Shown here: piece by piece, positions 7,530-14,652 of the stretch
Position numbering within the stretch: the first letter of the stretch is position 1
Layout: each line of letters begins with the position of its first letter
From: an uncultured Eubacterium sp.
GTDB lineage: Bacteria > Bacillota > Clostridia > Lachnospirales > Lachnospiraceae
Assembly (NCBI GenBank): GCA_947384955.1
Contig: CANDJC010000045.1
Span: 1-34,649 of the forward strand
Length of the DNA: 34,649 bases
Direction of reading: 5' to 3'
Made by a program: the position numbers and the translations under genes
Notes under the pieces: generated by a model
Told to the model about the DNA's origin: nothing
Databases searched by the model: none
The model's input: only the letters and a program-made list of their open reading frames with translations

Positions 7530-7981
7530 TAGAAGCTGCGGAATCGGAATCATCCTGACTGGCAGGATATGGAAGCAGCTGGCTGGTATCATCTGGTCTG
7601 CAGCCGGATACTTGTCAGTGCAGGAACAGATTCTGTATGGATTTGCGTCGATGGCTTTTATCAAAATTGTAATTATTATATAAAAACGTCTTATTTAATC
7701 CCGAAATATTATACAAATTATATAAAAAATTAAAAAATCAGATTTTTCCCTTTACAAATATCATCAAACCGTTTATTATAAATAACATCTTAATTTTCTT
7801 ATATGGCTCTGCCGGAACGGCATCCATCAGAGATAGCAGAATCAGCTATACTCTACAAATATGTTTCAGGTAAATATCGCTGCATCAAGCCAGCATAATC
7901 CCCATGAAAATTAGAAAGTGAAAATAAAAAGAGAATAATAGAGTAAGCAAAAATATAGAAAAATAGAAAGCAGGTGAAGAT
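7530..7981 (+). other. AT-rich intergenic region with leader of the next operon
   Basis: A 450-bp gap without a convincing gene. The first 150 bases keep an open frame after the glycosyltransferase stops but show no start signals. AT-rich DNA follows with the promoter at 7751-7779. The predicted leader of about 195 nt (7787-7981) contains possible stems TGCCG-GAA-CGGCA (7810-7822) and ATAGC/GCTAT (7833-7849), and an alternative pairing CTCTG/CAGAG (7807-7811 with 7828-7832) exclusive with the first. It matches no riboswitch class I know. Confidence 0.5.
7751..7779 (+). promoter_or_regulatory. Promoter of the ParA-like gene pair
   Basis: TTTACA (7751-7756), 17 bp, TATTAT (7774-7779), in AT-rich surroundings. 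It is the only good promoter between the glycosyltransferase and the gene at 7982. Confidence 0.65.
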
Positions 7982-8593
7982 TTGTCTAAAATTATCGGTT
8001 TTTATGGAAGCTGTCCGGCCGATATCTGCATGTATGCTGCCTGTGCCATGCAAAGTACAGGCAGACGGGTCTGTGTCATTGATAATTCAGATGACGGGGT
8101 GCTGTTTTACAGCATTGCGGCGCCGGATAGGCAGACGGAGGCAGTTACATTTCACAATGTAGATTTTTTGCGCCTTGAGCCGATTGTCCGGTGGCATGAG
8201 CTGGACTATGAGTATGTATTTGTACAGCTTGGGGCCTGTCCGCCGCAGCTGTGCCTGGCGCTCTGCAGTGAGCGTGTGCTGGTGACAGACTGTGAGCGCA
8301 GAAACCTGGATTATTATAACCAGTATATGCAGCTGAACAGCATGACGGCATCAGTGCTGCTGCGCGGTTTTTTCCAAAACCCGGATTCTCTGGCCATGAT
8401 GCAGAGATATTTTGAAAGAGATAACGGTTTTATTGAGAACTGGATGCTGCTGCCCCTGCATCGGTCAGATGAGGCGTACCGGCTGGAAATGCAGTATGGG
8501 AGCCTGCATCAGGCTGCGCAGGTTTCGGCAGATATGCAGCGGGTGCTGACGCAGCTTTTGCGTATGATGGAGAGAAAAGGAGGGAGTCTGTGA
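7982..8593 (+). CDS. Degenerate ParA/MinD-like protein (TadZ/CpaE-like?)
   Basis: 203 residues from a TTG start with AGGTGA at 7972-7977. The fold looks like a ParA/MinD P-loop protein: beta strand IIGFYGSC at the Walker A position, RVCVIDNSDDG where family members bind the second strand, and YEYVFVQLGACPP at the Walker B position. The Walker A lysine and threonine are missing (GSCPADICM), so it should not hydrolyse ATP in the normal way. Atypical ParA proteins of this kind (TadZ, CpaE) localise Tad/Flp pilus machines; this is an analogy from family knowledge. It is followed 52 bp downstream by a second protein of the same general type. I do not recognise a named family with certainty. Confidence 0.5.
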   Translation: MSKIIGFYGSCPADICMYAACAMQSTGRRVCVIDNSDDGVLFYSIAAPDRQTEAVTFHNVDFLRLEPIVRWHELDYEYVFVQLGACPPQLCLALCSERVLVTDCERRNLDYYNQYMQLNSMTASVLLRGFFQNPDSLAMMQRYFERDNGFIENWMLLPLHRSDEAYRLEMQYGSLHQAAQVSADMQRVLTQLLRMMERKGGSL

Positions 8594-8645
8594 ATAGGAT
8601 AGTCTGGGGTGAGGATAACAGGAAAGCAGAGAATGGAGGATGCCT

Positions 8646-9416
8646 GTGAAGATTGCATTTTGGAGCGGGGAAGAGAAAATTGGAATGACAAGCAGCATGG
8701 CGGCAGCTGCCTGTGTCTGTTCGAATGTCTGGGATTTGAAAACAGTCCTTTTGCAGAGCAGAAACCAGAAAGGGGATTTGTATCAGAAATTTGATGGCAG
8801 CCAGTGTTCCTGCCTGGGCAGAAGGACGCGGGAGCGTCTGGTTACGGTCAGAAAGGGCCGCATGTATTATCTGATGCAGCCAGGGTATGCAAAGCAGGAG
8901 CAGTATCCTGAATTTTTTAAAAAAAGCATGCGGCGGCTGATTTTAAGGGCTGAGAAATTTGCGGATATTACATTTATCGACTGCGGAAGCGGAGAAGATG
9001 AGCTGGCGGCAGATATTTTGTCCAGTGCGGATGTATCGGTCATCAATATTTCTCAGGGGCGCCAGTGTCTGAATCTTTTCTTTCAAAAACGGCATGCGTT
9101 TCATGGAAGCGTTATCTATCTGGTAAATCAATACCAGCAGAATTCTATTTGTGATAAACAGTATCTGAACCGTCTTTACAGGATTCCCAAAGAAGCGTTA
9201 GCAGTTATTCCGGATAACCAGTTTTTCCGCTATGCAGGAGATAACGGGAAGATGGAGCGTTTTATATTGAGATATGCACGCTGTACAAATACGGACAGGC
9301 AGTTTTATTTTATGCAGGAACTGGCGCATACTGTGAATATGATACTGTATGCCGGAGGATTTATAAAAGATATGGATAAACGGCACGAAGGGAGGATAAG
9401 CGGATGCAGTCTGTAA
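8646..9416 (+). CDS. Second degenerate ParA/MinD-like protein
   Basis: 256 residues from a GTG at 8646. An ATG two codons earlier overlaps the GGAGGA sequence (8635-8640) that should be its ribosome site, so GTG is preferred. The N-terminus FWSGEEKIGMTSSMAAAACVCS aligns with the deviant Walker A (KGGxGKTS) of ParA/MinD, but the Walker lysine is replaced by methionine. FADITFIDCGSGEDELAADIL resembles the Walker B region, and SVINISQGRQCLNLF the following strand and helix. It is probably a non-canonical ATPase homologue acting with the 203-residue protein upstream. Its stop overlaps the start of a third, truncated gene at 9404, indicating an operon that once continued. Confidence 0.5.
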   Translation: MKIAFWSGEEKIGMTSSMAAAACVCSNVWDLKTVLLQSRNQKGDLYQKFDGSQCSCLGRRTRERLVTVRKGRMYYLMQPGYAKQEQYPEFFKKSMRRLILRAEKFADITFIDCGSGEDELAADILSSADVSVINISQGRQCLNLFFQKRHAFHGSVIYLVNQYQQNSICDKQYLNRLYRIPKEALAVIPDNQFFRYAGDNGKMERFILRYARCTNTDRQFYFMQELAHTVNMILYAGGFIKDMDKRHEGRISGCSL

Positions 9417-9517
9417 GAAAACACCTGAATCAGCTGTTTTCACGCCCGCCGCCTGACAGCAGCCCGGAAAGGAGCCCTGGATGCTGTCAGAACAGGACGG
9501 GAGTACCGGATACCTGA
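9404..9517 (+). pseudogene. 5' remnant of a third operon gene
   Basis: A 37-codon frame begins with ATG at 9404, overlaps the end of the preceding gene by 13 bases, and has GGAGGAT (9391-9397) at ideal spacing. It reads MQSVRKHLNQLFSR and then a proline/serine-rich stretch before a TGA at 9515-9517. The strong start signals and abrupt end, seven bases from the stop of a convergent gene, suggest the 5' end of a longer gene cut by a deletion. In Tad-like loci a secretion ATPase would be a candidate, but the residues left do not show it. Confidence 0.5.
9453..9490 (+). other. Inverted repeat at the truncated operon end
   Basis: CTGACAGCA (9453-9461) pairs perfectly with TGCTGTCAG (9482-9490), 9 bp with a 20-nt loop. 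No T-tract follows on either strand, so it is not a standard terminator. Confidence 0.4.
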
Positions 9518-9523
9518 TTTCGA

Positions 9524-10798
9524 TTAATTTTCTGAGCTGTTTACAGGTTCAGGAAGCTGAATCCGAATCTGTCCAATCCGGTTTTTTGTAACAGAAGTCA
9601 CAGTCAGGCAGATACCGTCTTCTGTTACAATCTGTTCATTTTCTTTTGGCAGATGGTCGCAGCAGCCGATAAAATATCCGCCAATCGTATCATAATCATC
9701 GGAAGTGAGACTGATATCCAGTTCATCACATAAATCATCCAGATTCATATGTCCGGCTGCAAGATATTCGGTATCACTGACTTTTACGAGAAGGTCTGTT
9801 TCATTGGCATCATATTCATCATGAATCTCGCCGACGATTTCTTCTAACAGGTCCTCCATAGAAACCATGCCGGCTGTAATGCCGTATTCATCCAGTACGA
9901 TAGCTAAATTAATGGATTTGCTCTGCATTTCCAAAAACAGTTCGGCCGTATTTTTCTTTTCATAAGTAAAATATGGTTCTCTGAGAATATTTTGAACTGC
10001 GAAATGGTCGGTATCTTCATAGAGCAGCAAATCTTTCATGTTCAAAATACCGATGACATTATCTGTGGTATCTTTGTATACCGGCATTCTTGTGTAGTGG
10101 TCTTCCCGGTAAATTTCTAAGATTTCCCGGTAAGTGCTTTCTAATTTAACAAATGTCATGTCGATTCGCGGCGTCATGATTTCTTTTGCCAGGGCATCGG
10201 AAAAGTCAAACACATTATGAATCATTTCGTGTTCTTCGGTTTCGATAACACCGCTTTCGTGGCTGACATCTACAATTGTCCGCAGTTCTTCTTCTGTAAT
10301 CGCATCTTTTGCTTTATCTGGGTCCGCCCGCAGCAGACGCAGAAATGCATTTGACATTTTGTTGATGATAAAAATCACAGGCGTCAGTATATGCATCAGT
10401 GTCTGGATAATGCCGGAATATGCCATGGCAAGCGTTTCAGCGTGGAGTGTAGCAAAGGTTTTAGGAGATATCTCGCCAAAGATTAAAATCAGTACCGTTA
10501 AAATACCGGTAGCAATACCGGCGCCTACACTTCCGAATAAACGCAGGGCTAATGATGTTGCAATACTTGAGGCAGACAGATTCACGATATTGTTGCCGAT
10601 TAGAATGGCACTCAGCATTTTGCCGGAATCGTCTGTAATTTTCAGAGCGCGTGCTGCGCGTTTGTTCCCCTCATCTGCAAGTGTCATCATGCGGATGCGG
10701 TTGAAAGTTGTCAAAGAAGTTTCTGCAGATGAGAAAAAAGCAGAAAGAAATAATAACACAGCGAGTACAATTAGTTGAAATATGTCGTCTGATTCCAA
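9524..10798 (-). CDS. CNNM/CBS/CorC-HlyC family membrane protein (hemolysin family)
   Basis: 424 residues, TTG start (MESDD) with GAGGTG just upstream. An N-terminal CNNM domain (about 1-190) has several hydrophobic helices ([66 protein letters not shown]). Two CBS domains follow (about 210-335; [50 protein letters not shown]) and then a C-terminal CorC_HlyC domain (about 345-415; [25 protein letters not shown]). Family members are proposed to export or regulate magnesium and other divalent cations; the hemolysin name is historical. It is transcribed alone and converges on the truncated operon, with no terminator seen. Confidence 0.93.
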   Translation of the reverse strand: MESDDIFQLIVLAVLLFLSAFFSSAETSLTTFNRIRMMTLADEGNKRAARALKITDDSGKMLSAILIGNNIVNLSASSIATSLALRLFGSVGAGIATGILTVLILIFGEISPKTFATLHAETLAMAYSGIIQTLMHILTPVIFIINKMSNAFLRLLRADPDKAKDAITEEELRTIVDVSHESGVIETEEHEMIHNVFDFSDALAKEIMTPRIDMTFVKLESTYREILEIYREDHYTRMPVYKDTTDNVIGILNMKDLLLYEDTDHFAVQNILREPYFTYEKKNTAELFLEMQSKSINLAIVLDEYGITAGMVSMEDLLEEIVGEIHDEYDANETDLLVKVSDTEYLAAGHMNLDDLCDELDISLTSDDYDTIGGYFIGCCDHLPKENEQIVTEDGICLTVTSVTKNRIGQIRIQLPEPVNSSEN

Positions 10799-10827
10799 TA
10801 GAACACCTCTTACTATTCAATATATTT

Positions 10828-10845
10828 TGTGTATATGCTTACACA
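10828..10845. promoter_or_regulatory. Palindrome in the divergent promoter region
   Basis: TGTGTA (10828-10833), 6 nt, TACACA (10840-10845). It lies just downstream of the minus-strand -10 and within a possible plus-strand promoter (TTGTGT 10827-10832, 16 bp, TAATAT 10849-10854), so a bound protein could affect both directions. Confidence 0.35.
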
Positions 10846-10849
10846 TATT

Positions 10850-10877
10850 AATATAGCAAAAAAACAGGCAGTTGAAA
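10850..10877 (-). promoter_or_regulatory. Promoter of the CNNM/CBS gene
   Basis: On the minus strand, TTTCAA (complement of 10872-10877), 16 bp, TGC-TATATT (extended -10, complement of 10850-10855). The leader is about 45 nt. Confidence 0.6.
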
Positions 10878-10947
10878 AGTATTTCTTGTAATTTTAACCG
10901 AAAATGGCATAAAAAGACAGGATAACCACCAAAGAAAGGAACTATTT

Positions 10948-12957
10948 ATGACACCACAAAATGAAAACGAAAACCAGTATGAGAACACGGACCGCAGAAA
11001 AATTGCGTTTCTGGCAGCAGGCTTTCTTGTAATCCTTACAGCAGTCCTGCTTGCATTCTGGCTATTCAAAGACCGGACGAATGCATCGACCGGAGAAGGA
11101 GAATCCGTGCGGATTACGCCGGAACGTATCGAGCGGATTTCAAACGATGTAAGCGAACAGGTATTAGATACCCTTCGTAAAGATATTCTGGCAAAGATGG
11201 TTGGGGAAGCGGTTACGAAGGAGCTGACGAAAGATAAAATTTATGAAATTGCATCAGAAAACGGATTAGAAATAACCGCTATTGGCGATGAAGATTTAAA
11301 AGCTGTGCTGGCGGACCTTCTTGAGCAGATGGATATTTCCGCTGACGGCCCGCTGACGGATGAGCAGAAGAAATATATCCGCCATGCAGTCACACAGGCG
11401 CTGCAGGAGACACTTGCGGGGATGGATATATCGAACGGGTCCGGATTAAGCGGCGAAGACAGACAGCAGATGGAAAGCCGGTTAAGGGATGAACTGTCTG
11501 AGACAATGAAAAATCAGATTCAAAACAGTTCGTATCAGCTGACCGATAAGGAACTGGAAGCGATAAAAAAATCACTGAATCTGCAGAGCCTGGTAAACAG
11601 TACCGTTAATACGGTTACAAAGCAGCAGCTGGATAAAATGAAATCGGATATCCTTGCAAATGTAAAGAAAAACTGTAAGACTCCGGTAAAAGGAAAGGAC
11701 TATTTTACAGATGCAGACATCGCTGCCATTCAGGATAAAGTGCTCTTGGCGGCGAACAAAGAGCTGGCAAAGCAGATGCAGAGCCTGACTTTAAAAATCA
11801 ATGAAGTCAGGTCATCGGTAAATACGCTGACAGAACAGGTCCGCGAATTAAAGACGCTGGATAAGAAACAATCGTCCGATATAGAGAAGATTCAGGCAAG
11901 CATTACAAAGATACATACATCAATCGAACATATCAATGAGATTACAAAGCAGCTGACACAGGCCATTACTGTTTCAGGAAACAATCTGGAAAAAGTAACC
12001 GGAAGCGGCAGTGACATAAAGTCTTCCAAGGTATCCGCATCTGATTTGACGATTGCAGAATTTGTCGATATTCTTGCAGGCAACGACCAGGTATATACAG
12101 GTGCCGTTCTGGAACTGAATCAAATCATAAAACAGTTAAAGGACGAGAATACAAAGCAGGATAAGGAATTCGACCAGTCTTTAAAAGAACTGGAAGGTTC
12201 TCTGGGCGATAACGGCAAAAAACTCGAAGAATCAAAAGCAGCGTTAGAGCAGACGGACCAGGAATTAAAAAACCAGTTAGAGCAGCAGGCACAGGAATTT
12301 GATAAGAAAATGACAGAAGAGCAAAAGCAGCGCGAAGAAGCCGATGCGAAGGAACAAAAACAGCGTGAAGAGGCCGGTACAAAGGAGCAGGAGCAGCGCG
12401 AAGAAGCCGATACAAAGCTGCAGGAGCAGATAGATGCTGCAAATGAGCTTACCGGGGAGCCGTCAGAAGCCGGAAACGTAAAAGGAGATACCATTTTTCA
12501 AAAGATTGGCTCTATTATAGAGATTTTATCAAAAGACGGACTGGAAGGACTGCTTCATGTTCTGCAGAATATAGGCGGGGCTGAAACGGTGGAAGAAGGC
12601 ATGGATTATCTGAACACAGATCTTAAAGATGCCAGAGCCAGGGTAGGAGAGCTGGAAAAGGAAAAGTGGCTTTCAAATCTTACGCTGCTGGCACAGTCAG
12701 AGGAGGAAGGAGGGTCAGGCTATGCGTACCACGAAAGCGGTTCTGCTTATGTGTATCAGATTCCTCTTGTATCAGACGAAGAGCAGATTCCGTTAAGCGA
12801 AGACGACACCTCGATTGTGGTAGATTTTAAAAGGCCGGACAGGCTGCCGTCCAATGTGGCTTTGTCAGTGAGCGGGAATGACCTGCTGATTACCTTTACC
12901 AACAGGCCGGCGCGGAATATTGATATCGTATCCATTCATGTATACAAAGAAAAATGA
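10948..12957 (+). CDS. Membrane-anchored coiled-coil protein of unknown function
   Basis: 669 residues with AAAGGA before the ATG. A short charged N-terminus (NENENQYENTDRRK) is followed by one transmembrane helix (about 18-40), so the bulk is probably outside the cell. Long helical stretches rich in E, K and Q follow. Clear heptad-like coiled coil spans about 255-345 (KQSSDIEKIQASITKIHTSI) and 390-490, the latter containing three 11-residue repeats (EQKQREEADAK type). The last 70 residues look like a small beta domain (YAYHESGSAYVYQIPL, LPSNVALSVSGNDLLITFTN). I do not recognise a named family. It precedes a secreted tail-fibre-like protein with no terminator between them. A stalk or scaffold at the cell surface is a reasonable guess. 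Confidence 0.75.
   Translation: MTPQNENENQYENTDRRKIAFLAAGFLVILTAVLLAFWLFKDRTNASTGEGESVRITPERIERISNDVSEQVLDTLRKDILAKMVGEAVTKELTKDKIYEIASENGLEITAIGDEDLKAVLADLLEQMDISADGPLTDEQKKYIRHAVTQALQETLAGMDISNGSGLSGEDRQQMESRLRDELSETMKNQIQNSSYQLTDKELEAIKKSLNLQSLVNSTVNTVTKQQLDKMKSDILANVKKNCKTPVKGKDYFTDADIAAIQDKVLLAANKELAKQMQSLTLKINEVRSSVNTLTEQVRELKTLDKKQSSDIEKIQASITKIHTSIEHINEITKQLTQAITVSGNNLEKVTGSGSDIKSSKVSASDLTIAEFVDILAGNDQVYTGAVLELNQIIKQLKDENTKQDKEFDQSLKELEGSLGDNGKKLEESKAALEQTDQELKNQLEQQAQEFDKKMTEEQKQREEADAKEQKQREEAGTKEQEQREEADTKLQEQIDAANELTGEPSEAGNVKGDTIFQKIGSIIEILSKDGLEGLLHVLQNIGGAETVEEGMDYLNTDLKDARARVGELEKEKWLSNLTLLAQSEEEGGSGYAYHESGSAYVYQIPLVSDEEQIPLSEDDTSIVVDFKRPDRLPSNVALSVSGNDLLITFTNRPARNIDIVSIHVYKEK
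12319..12417 (+). repeat. Three 33-bp coding repeats
   Basis: In-frame units at 12319-12351, 12352-12384 and 12385-12417 encode EQKQREEADAK, EQKQREEAGTK and EQEQREEADTK. They extend the coiled coil; 11 residues is a known coiled-coil (hendecad) period. Differences among copies are partly synonymous, so the array is not brand-new. Confidence 0.85.
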
Positions 12958-13221
12958 AAGCAAAGAAAATAAAAGTAATGGAAATAGAAGTAATGGAAAT
13001 AGAAGCAAAGAAAGAAGAAACAGCGGAAATAGGAACTTAGAAATTATAAACAATCCAGACAGGAACGAAAATTTTAAATGAAAGAACTAAGAACAAAGAA
13101 TGAAAACAAAGTAACTAAGAACAGAGAATGAAAACAAAAACAACGGAACAAAAGACAAAAAAAGTAAAAACAATGGAAACAAGAACAAAGGATTTAGAAA
13201 ATTAAAAAGGAGGAATATAAG
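12958..13221 (+). repeat. Purine-rich intergenic spacer with tandem repeats
   Basis: This 264-bp spacer is overwhelmingly A and G on the plus strand. It holds two copies of GTAATGGAAATAGAA in tandem (about 12975-13004) and two copies of a 26-bp sequence at 28-bp spacing (13085-13110 and 13113-13138; one base differs). A 28-codon frame (12954-13040) starts in an ATGA overlap with the stop of the upstream gene, but the base composition makes open frames likely by chance. No terminator or promoter is evident; AAGGAGG just before 13222 serves the next gene. Confidence 0.7.
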
Positions 13222-14448
13222 ATGCGAAATAAAAAAGCATATAAAGCAGTATCATTTGTACTGGCAGCCGGCATACTGGCTTTTACACCAGCTGTAAGCA
13301 CTCAGGCAGCGGTCATTACATCAAATGCAACGGACAAACTGGCTGTTGTATTTCAGGAAGGAACCGCATACAGTGCCGGAGATTATGTCATTAACGACGG
13401 AGAAATGTATATCTGCACGGATGATGTGCAGGGGGCATGGAGCCAGGCGGAAGCCAGCTTTATGCAGATTACCAAAAACAAAGAGCTTGGCCGTTCAGAG
13501 GACTTAGCGGCTGCTTATGAAGATACAAAAGACCCTTCAGAAGAAAAATCCCTGATGGCGTTTGCAGCAAATGCCTGGCAGAAGCTGAAAGGATTTCTGG
13601 GAATAGGCAGTGCAGAAGCGGATATCCAGGACGAGACGCAGTATAAAAATGCTTCCGTCAGCCAGAAACTGAATTACTTAGGGGAGCAGAACCGGCAGCA
13701 TCGTACGAATTTAAATGAATTAGACGAGTGGGTAAAAAAGTCTTTTCAATCTGTCAGTAGTGGAAAAAAATTAATAGCGGACGCTATTACTGACAATGAC
13801 GGCACTGCAGGTCCGCAGAATTCGTTTGCTGTACTGAGCCAGGCGATTCGTAATATGGCGCAGCTGAAATATAACCAGGGGCATGATACTGGCTATGGAA
13901 AAGGAAGCAGTGACGGTTACACCAGCGGGAAAAAGGATGGAAAGGAAGAAGGAAAATCTGAAGGTTACCAGGATGGAATTAATTTTGCAGATAACCGCCT
14001 GAATCCGGGTTCTGTAAGCTATATAGAAGGCAAAAAGGATGGAAAGGAAGAAGGAAAAAACGAATCCGGCCTGAAATTCTGGGATGCTGATATGTATCTG
14101 AAATATGACGGACCAGACATGCAAAACTGCCCGGCGGAGCTGGAGAACTGCTTTAGTTATGGTTCTGGATTTTCGCAGAATCACAGAGCATGGAATTTCT
14201 GTTATGATCTTGGCCCGAGTACGATATACGGGATATCAGCAAATGTATTTTACAGGGATTCCTATGGGAGCGCTGTCGACAACAATATATATGTGAAATC
14301 GGGAGATGGGTATGACAGTTATTCTAATGGGGATATTTGTGAGATGTCGTTTCAAAATGGGCGTATTGAACTGAATGGGATTAATATAAATGTATTATAT
14401 AGAAATGAAACTTATGTGAAAATACATATTGCGGTGATATATGTGTAA
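13222..14448 (+). CDS. Secreted protein with phage-tail-fibre-like modules
   Basis: 408 residues, AAAGGAGG before the ATG. A signal peptide (about 1-29, cleavage near STQA-AVIT) is followed by a short carbohydrate-binding-like motif (YSAGDYVINDGEMYICT ... GAWSQAEASFMQI, about 50-85), as found in chitin-binding and phage tail proteins. A helical segment then precedes SGKKLIADAITDNDGTAG ... SFAVLSQAIRNM (about 178-212), which resembles the GKxLIAxAIT motif of phage tail and tail-fibre proteins. Glycine/lysine repeats of the GYxxGxxDG type come next (13900-14060 in DNA; an exact 27-bp direct repeat at 13930-13956 and 14032-14058). The C-terminal 120 residues look like a beta-rich receptor-binding or adhesin domain. 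It probably acts with the upstream coiled-coil protein. No phage genes are nearby. Confidence 0.7.
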   Translation: MRNKKAYKAVSFVLAAGILAFTPAVSTQAAVITSNATDKLAVVFQEGTAYSAGDYVINDGEMYICTDDVQGAWSQAEASFMQITKNKELGRSEDLAAAYEDTKDPSEEKSLMAFAANAWQKLKGFLGIGSAEADIQDETQYKNASVSQKLNYLGEQNRQHRTNLNELDEWVKKSFQSVSSGKKLIADAITDNDGTAGPQNSFAVLSQAIRNMAQLKYNQGHDTGYGKGSSDGYTSGKKDGKEEGKSEGYQDGINFADNRLNPGSVSYIEGKKDGKEEGKNESGLKFWDADMYLKYDGPDMQNCPAELENCFSYGSGFSQNHRAWNFCYDLGPSTIYGISANVFYRDSYGSAVDNNIYVKSGDGYDSYSNGDICEMSFQNGRIELNGININVLYRNETYVKIHIAVIYV

Positions 14449-14505
14449 GGCAGGGATGAGAGAATAAAAATGCAGTCCTGAATTCGTAATTTTTTTCCAG
14501 AAATA

Positions 14506-14534
14506 TTGACATCGATTACAAAATCGTGTATATT
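14506..14534 (+). promoter_or_regulatory. Strong promoter of ispE-gntR
   Basis: Consensus -35 TTGACA (14506-14511), 17 bp, -10 TATATT (14529-14534). The -10 lies inside the left arm of the palindrome at 14520-14562. The leader would be about 110 nt. Confidence 0.85.
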
Positions 14535-14562
14535 GTATACAGAATACAATATACACGATTTT
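14520..14562. promoter_or_regulatory. Perfect 19-bp palindrome, likely GntR operator
   Basis: Arms AAAATCGTGTATATTGTAT (14520-14538) and its exact complement (14544-14562) flank a 5-nt centre (ACAGA). It covers the -10 and the predicted start site, the classic place for a repressor. The TTGTAT/ATACAA core resembles operators of FCD-type GntR regulators, and such a gene (15540-16214) is in this operon. No T-tract follows, so it is not a terminator. The RNA copy from +1 would hold only part of the hairpin. Confidence 0.75.
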
Positions 14563-14652
14563 AAAGAAGCTAAGAAATGAAAAAAGGCAGAAAATTCAGC
14601 GCAGAAAACGAAGCAAAAAGGTCTGTAAAATAGAAATTCTGGAGGATAAAAC

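Noticed and set aside
7465-7735. Frames overlapping and following the glycosyltransferase stop (72-codon frame; in-frame continuation after TGA TAG)
   Set aside because: No ribosome site, two stops in a row and no recognisable motif; the glycosyltransferase ends plausibly at GDGGMAAAVRI plus a short tail.
12120-12494. Minus-strand Ser/Cys-rich frame in the coiled-coil gene
   Set aside because: It is the shadow of E/K/Q-rich repeats on the opposite strand and lacks start signals.
13222-14448. Prophage remnant
   Set aside because: Tail-like motifs are present, but a signal peptide precedes them and no other phage gene is around; a cell-surface protein is more likely.
14520-14562. Intrinsic terminator
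   Set aside because: No T-run follows and the palindrome overlaps the -10 of a consensus promoter; an operator fits better.
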